Part shown: positions 13,658-18,066 of the stretch, in pieces
How the letters are laid out: the number at the start of each line of letters is the position of its first letter
Numbering within the stretch: the stretch's first letter is position 1
DNA from: DATEOR01 sp035273885
GTDB lineage: Bacteria > Actinomycetota > Thermoleophilia > Gaiellales > Gaiellaceae
Direction: 5' to 3'
Length of the DNA: 18,066 nucleotides
NCBI GenBank assembly: GCA_035273885.1
Contig: DATEOR010000057.1
Span: 1 to 18,066 of the forward strand
Made by a program: the position numbers and the translations under genes
The notes under the pieces: model-generated
What the model saw: only the letters and a program-made list of their open reading frames with translations
What the model was told of the DNA's origin: nothing
Database searches by the model: none

Positions 13658-15091
13658 TCAGCCTTCGCCGTTCGCGCGTTTCGACGTGAAAACGGCCTCT
13701 GCTCGTGGCAACAGCAACGTGAAGACGGTCTCGCCGGGCTTCGAATCGAGCTCGATCGAGCCACCCATCCTGTCCGCGAGCTCCGAGGCGATGGCGAGCC
13801 CGAGCCCGCTGCCCCACGCCTGGCCACCCTCGGCGCGGTAGAAGCGTTCGAAGAGGTGCTCCTGGTCGCTCTCCGGCACACCGGGCCCGTCATCGGTGAC
13901 CGAGAGCGCGACGAGGCCGTTACGGTCGTCCGCCGAGACGACGATGCTCGTGCCCGCCGGGGTGTGGCGGGTGGCGTTCTCGACGAGGATCCGCGCCACC
14001 TGAAGGACGCGCTGCTCGTCCGCCAGCGCGATCGCCGGCCCGTTGACGTTCGCCGAGAGGTCGTGCTCCTCCGCCTCGGCGACTGCGCGGAACTCCTCGC
14101 AGACCGTGCGCGCGCTCTCGGCAATGTCCACGTCCGCCTGCTCCACCGAGAGCTGACCCGCGTCGAGGCGGGTGAGGTCGAGCAGATCCGTGGCGAGCCT
14201 GGTCAGTCGCTCCACCTGCCCGCTCATCTCGTCGACGAACTCCTTGCGGTTCGCCGGGTCGACGTCCTCGTCCGCCATTAGCTCGAGGAAGCCGCCGAGC
14301 GAGAAGAGCGGGGTGCGGAGCTCGTGCGACGCGTTCGCGATGAACTCGCGCCGAGCACGGTCGAGATGCGCGAGGCGCAGGCGCATGCGGTCGAAGGCGC
14401 GGGCGAGCTCGCCGACCTCGTCTTCCACCGAATCGACGATCTCCTGCTCGAAGTTACCGCCTGCGATCCGGCCGGCCGCCTCCTCGAGCCGCCGGATGCG
14501 ATGGGTCAGGCGCAGCGCGGCAAGGGAACCCGCGAACCAGGCGATGAGCAGTGCGGCGATGCCTGCGAGCAGCAGCGTGCGCTCGACGAGGCGGACGCTC
14601 GCAAGCGTGTCGCGAAGGGAAGCCGACATGAGCACGACGGTGTCCTCGTTCAGGCGGAACGCGACCTCGCCGCGGCGCCCGTCTCGGTCGACCTGGCCTC
14701 GCGCCACCTCGCCTCCGGTTGGCGGAAAGACGTTCAGCTGGAACGCCGCGTGGACGATCGGGTCGTTGAGGACCTCTGGCGCCGTGATCTGGTTCGAGTC
14801 CCCGACGGGCACGTACGCGTCGTTGCCGAGCGACTTGATCAGGACGACTCGCGCACCGATGTTCTCCTGGATGTCGCCCGCCCGCGCGTCGTAGTTGAAG
14901 GGATCCGCTCCCCGCAGCTGGCCCGCGACGGGCTGCGCGTTCACGGAGAGCTCGTCGAGACGGTCGGCCACGAGCCTGTCCTCGAGGCGCGGCACCACGG
15001 CCGCATAGACGATCCCGAGCGCGCCGGCGACGATGGCCAGCACGACGAGGCCAAGCTTGACGGAGAGCCGTGGGTGCCGGAACTGGTTCAT
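13658..15091 (-). CDS. Membrane sensor histidine kinase (HAMP, HisKA, HATPase)
   Basis: A 477-residue two-component sensor. TM1 about 11-32; extracytoplasmic sensor region about 33-170 with no recognised motif; TM2 about 172-194; HAMP about 195-246 (RIRRLEEAAGRIAGGNFEQE); HisKA with phospho-acceptor H256 in FIANASHELRTPL; N-box LVENATRHTP (369-378); G1 DDGPGVPE (400-407); F-box LFERFYRAEG; G2 GSGLGLAIAS (427-436). The start ATG at 15091 overlaps the response-regulator stop as ATGA and is preceded by GAGGTGGC, a Shine-Dalgarno at short spacing. Overlap makes the upstream regulator its likely partner. The stimulus is not shown by sequence; neighbouring htrA hints at envelope stress. Confidence 0.95.
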   Translation of the reverse strand: MNQFRHPRLSVKLGLVVLAIVAGALGIVYAAVVPRLEDRLVADRLDELSVNAQPVAGQLRGADPFNYDARAGDIQENIGARVVLIKSLGNDAYVPVGDSNQITAPEVLNDPIVHAAFQLNVFPPTGGEVARGQVDRDGRRGEVAFRLNEDTVVLMSASLRDTLASVRLVERTLLLAGIAALLIAWFAGSLAALRLTHRIRRLEEAAGRIAGGNFEQEIVDSVEDEVGELARAFDRMRLRLAHLDRARREFIANASHELRTPLFSLGGFLELMADEDVDPANRKEFVDEMSGQVERLTRLATDLLDLTRLDAGQLSVEQADVDIAESARTVCEEFRAVAEAEEHDLSANVNGPAIALADEQRVLQVARILVENATRHTPAGTSIVVSADDRNGLVALSVTDDGPGVPESDQEHLFERFYRAEGGQAWGSGLGLAIASELADRMGGSIELDSKPGETVFTLLLPRAEAVFTSKRANGEG

Positions 15092-15786
15092 GCCACCTCG
15101 CGGAACCGGTAGCCCACGCCGCGCACCGTGAAGAGGTAGTGCGGCTCGCTGGGATCGGGCTCGATCTTCTCCCGCAGGTGGCGGACGTGCACGTCGATCG
15201 TCCGCGGGTCGCGATAGTCGGAGCCACCCCACAGGGCTTCCAGCAACGCCTGCCGCGAGAAGACGCGGCCCGGGTTCGCCGCCAGCGTGCGCAGGAGCTC
15301 AAACTCCAGATACGTGAGCTGGACGGGGTCGCCGGAGACCTCGACCGTCCGCTTGGCCAGGTCGATGCGCACGCCCTCGACCTCGATGGCGTCGCTTCTC
15401 GCGCCGGCCGGCGGCAGTTGCGCGCGGCGGAGCGCCGCACGGACGCGGCTCCGGAACTCCCGGATCGAGAAGGGCTTCGTGATGTAGTCGTCCGCGCCGA
15501 GCTCCAGGCCGACCACCTTGTCGAGCTCGTCGTCGCGCGCGGTGAGCATGAGGATCGGCACAGCGCTTCGCGCCCGAAGCCGACGGCAGACCTCGAGGCC
15601 GTCGAGCTTGGGGAGCATGATGTCCAGGATCACGAGGTCGACCGCGTTTTCCTCGAACCGCTGCAGCGCCTCCTCGCCGTCTCGCGCCTGCACGACCTGG
15701 AACCCCTCGTGCTCGAGGGGGTATGTGAGGAGCTTCTGGATCGACTCCTCGTCGTCGACGAGGAGGATCGTGGCGCTTTCCGGCAT
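15088..15786 (-). CDS. OmpR/PhoB-family response regulator
   Basis: A 232-residue DNA-binding response regulator. Receiver domain 1-120: acidic pair D11-D12 (LLVDDEE), phospho-acceptor D55 (LVILDIMLP), T82 (LMLTARDDE) and K104 (YITKPFS). C-terminal winged helix about 130-230: LTYLEFELLRTLAANPGRVFSR is followed by the recognition region DPRTIDVHVRHLREKIE and the wing VRGVGYRF. ATG 15786 gives the normal N-terminus. TATCCT lies exactly 7 nt before the ATG, consistent with a leaderless mRNA for the regulator-kinase pair. It is divergent from the M28-like gene, with a shared 50-nt spacer. Confidence 0.96.
   Translation of the reverse strand: MPESATILLVDDEESIQKLLTYPLEHEGFQVVQARDGEEALQRFEENAVDLVILDIMLPKLDGLEVCRRLRARSAVPILMLTARDDELDKVVGLELGADDYITKPFSIREFRSRVRAALRRAQLPPAGARSDAIEVEGVRIDLAKRTVEVSGDPVQLTYLEFELLRTLAANPGRVFSRQALLEALWGGSDYRDPRTIDVHVRHLREKIEPDPSEPHYLFTVRGVGYRFREVA
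15095..15099 (-). promoter_or_regulatory. Shine-Dalgarno of the histidine kinase
   Basis: GAGGT on the minus strand, 3 nt before the kinase ATG at 15091, inside the regulator gene. The spacing is short. Together with the ATGA overlap it fits coupled translation. Confidence 0.4.
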
Positions 15787-15793
15787 GAGTCAA

Positions 15794-15799
15794 AGGATA
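15794..15799 (-). promoter_or_regulatory. -10-like TATCCT of the regulator-kinase operon
   Basis: The hexamer TATCCT on the minus strand fits TANNNT and ends 7 nt before the ATG at 15786, so transcription would begin at or near the A of ATG. No good -35 is visible. Confidence 0.45.
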
Positions 15800-15818
15800 G
15801 GCACGTCCCGGACCGCAC

Positions 15819-15824
15819 TAGACT
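15819..15824 (+). promoter_or_regulatory. -10-like TAGACT of the M28-like gene
   Basis: TAGACT ends 12 nt before the ATG at 15837. The transcript would have a leader of only about 5 nt, without a Shine-Dalgarno sequence. It lies in the 50-nt divergent spacer, which is too short for large separate control regions. Confidence 0.4.
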
Positions 15825-15836
15825 GGCGCGGGCGCA

Positions 15837-17717
15837 ATGGCCGTCCCCACTGAACGCCGGCGGCCCCGCAAGGGGTCGCTCGAGCGGCCGATCTCAGGCC
15901 GTATCTACCGGGCCGCCTGGCTCGTCGTCGCCGTGCCTCTGCTCGTCACGGCCTTCAGCGTCGGGCAGCCGGTCGCGCTCCAGCAGCCGCGGTTCCCGCC
16001 CTCGTTCGACCGCACGACGGCGGTTCAGTTCGCGACGCAGCTTGCCCGGGATTACCCGGATCGCCGACCCGGGACAACCGGGGCGCAGGGAGCCGCCGAC
16101 TGGGTCACCGCTCGTTTCCGCGACTACAACTTCACGGTCGAGCGCCAGGAGTTCGACGCCAACGTGCCCGGTCTCGGGACCCAGCACTTCGTGAACCTGA
16201 TCGCGACGGCGCCGCCGACGTCGGCCACGAACGTGCCCAAATCGCAAGAGGTCATCGCCATTGTCGCCCATCGTGACAACATCGGCGGGTCCCCCGGCGC
16301 CGATTACAACGCCTCGAGCACCGGCGCACTGCTCGAGCTGGCGCGCGACACGGGCAGCGGGGCTCTCTCCCACACGATCGTCCTCGTCTCCACGGACGGC
16401 GACGTGTTCGGTTCGCTCGGGTCGGCGCAGTTCGCGCAGAACTGGGCGCTGCGCGACCGCCTCGCGGCGGTGATCGACCTCGACGCGATCGGCGGCGAGG
16501 GCCGACCGCATCTCCACTTCGCGGGAGACACGCCTCGGACGCCGGTCTCGACGCTTGTCGCCACCGCGGAGTCGAGCGTCGAAAGCCAGGCCCAGACGAC
16601 CCCGCAGCGCCCGAATGCGCTCTCGCAGCTGATCGACCTCGCCTTCCCGTTCAGCCTCTACGGCCAGTCACCCTTCATCGCCCAGGGCACGCCCGCCGTG
16701 ACGCTCAGCACGTCAGGTGCCCGCACTCCCTCTGCAACGGGCGACACGCTCGTCGCACTGAACCAGGAGCACATGGATCAGCTGGGCAGGTCAGCGCAAA
16801 TGCTCCTCGGGTCCCTCGACTCCGCCGCCGATGTCGCGAGCGGAACCGAGTCGTTCGTGTGGACGGGGACGCGGCTCATTCCCGGCTGGACGATCCAATT
16901 CGTCCTCCTGGGCTGCTTGCTTCCCTTCCTCGCCGCGACCGTCGACCTCTTCGCACGCTGCCGGCGGAGGCACATCGCCCTTGCGCCCGCGCTGCGAAGT
17001 CTCGCGAGCCGCCTCGGCCTCTGGCTCTGGGCGGGCGTGCTGCTCCTCTTCTTCTCCTTCACCGGAATCTTCCCCAACGGAGAGGCACGGCCGATCGCGC
17101 CGAGCTCGACCGTCGCGACCGATTGGCCGGTGATCGCCATCGGCGTCTTCGCAGGCCTCGTCGCACTCGGCTGGCTCGTCACCCGCCCGCGGCTCATCCC
17201 GACCGGACCGGTCTCGCGCTCGGACGAGCTGGGAGGCCATCTCGCCGCGATGCTCGCCCTCGGGCTCGTCGCGCTTCTGGTCGCGGCACAGAACCCATTC
17301 GCTCTGATCTTCATCCTCCCCTCGCTGCACGCATGGCTCTGGTTGCCGCACGCGTCGGAGCGCGGGCGGCCCGCCGCGCTCGGGGCCTTTGCGATCGGCC
17401 TCGTCGGCCCGCTACTTCTCCTCGGCTCGTTCGCCTTCCGCTACGGGTTCGGCTTCGACGCGCTCTGGTACGTAACGGCGCTCACGTCGGTCGGCTACGT
17501 CCCCCTCCTCCTGGTCATCGCCTTCCTCGCCTGGGGAGCGGCGGCATCGCAAGTGGGAACGGTCGCCATCGGCCGTTATGCCCCCTATCCGGCCGCGGAC
17601 GAGCGACCGCGCCGCGGGCCGATCCGCGAGTCCATCCGGCACGGGGTTCTGCTCAGCCGCCGTATGCGGACACCTTCCACGCGCGAGGGCGAAGAAAAGT
17701 CGGCCGAAGGCGACTAG
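15837..17717 (+). CDS. Membrane-anchored M28-peptidase-like protein with degenerate active site
   Basis: A 626-residue protein. One N-terminal transmembrane anchor (about 25-42), an extracytoplasmic M28-like domain (about 55-325), then six or seven hydrophobic helices from about 350 to 570 and a basic cytoplasmic tail. Compared with M28 aminopeptidases, H145 and D147 (VAHRDN) and D156 (PGADYNASS) are kept, as is D216 (AVIDLDAIGG). The usual Glu-Glu pair before the GS loop is replaced (STDGDVFGSLGS, D189-V190), the D after GAD is Y157, and the last His ligand appears to be lost (TPSATGDT). It may be a non-catalytic or altered hydrolase. It is divergent from the regulator and ends back to back with moeA. 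The fold assignment is fairly sure; activity is doubtful. Confidence 0.8.
   Translation: MAVPTERRRPRKGSLERPISGRIYRAAWLVVAVPLLVTAFSVGQPVALQQPRFPPSFDRTTAVQFATQLARDYPDRRPGTTGAQGAADWVTARFRDYNFTVERQEFDANVPGLGTQHFVNLIATAPPTSATNVPKSQEVIAIVAHRDNIGGSPGADYNASSTGALLELARDTGSGALSHTIVLVSTDGDVFGSLGSAQFAQNWALRDRLAAVIDLDAIGGEGRPHLHFAGDTPRTPVSTLVATAESSVESQAQTTPQRPNALSQLIDLAFPFSLYGQSPFIAQGTPAVTLSTSGARTPSATGDTLVALNQEHMDQLGRSAQMLLGSLDSAADVASGTESFVWTGTRLIPGWTIQFVLLGCLLPFLAATVDLFARCRRRHIALAPALRSLASRLGLWLWAGVLLLFFSFTGIFPNGEARPIAPSSTVATDWPVIAIGVFAGLVALGWLVTRPRLIPTGPVSRSDELGGHLAAMLALGLVALLVAAQNPFALIFILPSLHAWLWLPHASERGRPAALGAFAIGLVGPLLLLGSFAFRYGFGFDALWYVTALTSVGYVPLLLVIAFLAWGAAASQVGTVAIGRYAPYPAADERPRRGPIRESIRHGVLLSRRMRTPSTREGEEKSAEGD
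17691..17715 (-). terminator. Putative Rho-independent terminator after moeA
   Basis: On the minus strand, immediately after the moeA stop, AGTCG pairs with CGACT and CC pairs with GG around a TTC loop (7 bp with one bulged base). It is followed by the T-rich TTTTCTTC. The structure lies inside the last codons of the convergent M28-like gene. On the plus strand the same hairpin has no T tract. Confidence 0.45.
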
Positions 17718-18066
17718 CTAGATCGCGAGGTAGCGGACAGGCGAACCCGGGGCGAGCTCCCCTTCTCCCGCTTCGACCTCGATGAGGGCGTCCGCCTGGC
17801 CGGCGCGGGCGATCATGTGCGACTCCTGGCCGGCGATGGGGTCGAGGACGACCTCGTCGCCCTCTCGCCGGGCACGCGCCCTGATGAACTGGGCGCGCTC
17901 GGCATTTCGCCGCACCGGAGCCGCAAGCGCACCGCGGCGAAACGCCGGCTCGGGATCCGGGAGGCCCAGCAGCACGTTCACCGCCGGACGGACGAAGAGC
18001 TCGAAGGTAACGAGCACCGATACGGGGTTCCCGGGAAGGTTGAAGACGAGGTGGTCGCGACGGGTT
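17718..18066 (-). CDS. moeA: Molybdopterin molybdenumtransferase MoeA, C-terminal part (partial)
   Basis: The 3' end of a gene that continues past the right edge; about 115 residues are visible. The frame contains HLVFNLPGNPVSVLVTFELF, the conserved end of the MoCF-binding domain. A beta-rich C-terminal domain IV follows (FIRARARREGDEVVLDPIAGQESHMIARAGQADALIEV). MoeA inserts molybdate into adenylylated molybdopterin, the step after Mog. A GTG at 18017 is internal and not the start. The TAG stop at 17720-17718 abuts the TAG of the convergent M28-like gene, forming the palindrome TAGCTA. It is about 9.5 kb from the moaC-mog pair on the same strand. Confidence 0.95.
   Translation of the reverse strand, partial: TRRDHLVFNLPGNPVSVLVTFELFVRPAVNVLLGLPDPEPAFRRGALAAPVRRNAERAQFIRARARREGDEVVLDPIAGQESHMIARAGQADALIEVEAGEGELAPGSPVRYLAI

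Noticed and set aside
13678..13694. A second parS-like string GTTTCGACGTGAAAAC at the kinase 3' end
   Set aside because: An extra base breaks the palindrome spacing that ParB needs, so it is probably coincidence.
15787..15836. An operator or inverted repeat for the response regulator in the divergent spacer
   Set aside because: I saw no convincing direct or inverted repeat in these 50 nt beyond the two -10-like boxes.
15070..16194. A 374-codon plus-strand frame crossing the response regulator and the M28-like gene
   Set aside because: It is antisense to the regulator and then out of frame with the M28-like gene; no domain is visible.

Overview
The window is high-GC (roughly 70%), gene-dense bacterial chromosome. 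It suggests a deep-branching actinobacterium, most likely class Thermoleophilia (Gaiellales/Solirubrobacterales-like). The reasons are the base composition, the frequent GTG starts, and the combination of a TreT-type trehalose synthase, an MqnP-like UbiA prenyltransferase and a ccm-hem gene run. This placement is inference from gene content. I see no phage, IS, CRISPR, tRNA or rRNA sequence. The longest gene-free stretch is the 50-nt divergent spacer at 15787-15836.

Left block (1-9670, all minus strand, transcribed right to left): otsA, moaC, mog, ubiA, ccmA, ccmB, ccmC, ccmD, hemX/ccsA-like, hemA, hemC, hemD, a SAM hydrolase and the start of one more gene. otsA and moaC are 1 nt apart. From moaC onward every junction overlaps (ATGA, GTGA, TGATG or a longer overlap), so the block looks like a single polycistron of at least 14 genes. 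Its theme is respiratory redox cofactors: molybdenum cofactor, prenylated quinone, heme export and cytochrome c maturation, and heme synthesis from glutamyl-tRNA to uroporphyrinogen III.

Middle block (9699-15786, minus strand): TreT-like glycosyltransferase, RsbW-type anti-sigma kinase, solitary DNA methyltransferase, HtrA/PepD-type serine protease, sensor histidine kinase, OmpR-type response regulator. The kinase and regulator overlap by ATGA. The other genes are separated by 19-33 nt, and each carries its own -10-like TANNNT hexamer 6-9 nt before the start codon, which suggests leaderless mRNAs. The theme is envelope stress, osmoprotection and general stress.

Right block: a plus-strand, membrane-anchored M28-peptidase-like protein (15837-17717) is divergent from the response regulator. 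It has lost several of the metal-binding and catalytic residues expected of M28. It converges with no gap on the 3' part of a minus-strand moeA that runs off the window, and a terminator-like hairpin for moeA lies inside the M28 3' end.

Most notable points: the SAM hydrolase has no canonical start codon for its conserved N-terminus; TANNNT boxes occur at genes with room upstream and are absent from tightly overlapped genes; the M28-like protein is degenerate; a parS-like palindrome lies inside otsA; and OtsA and TreT are encoded side by side without OtsB.
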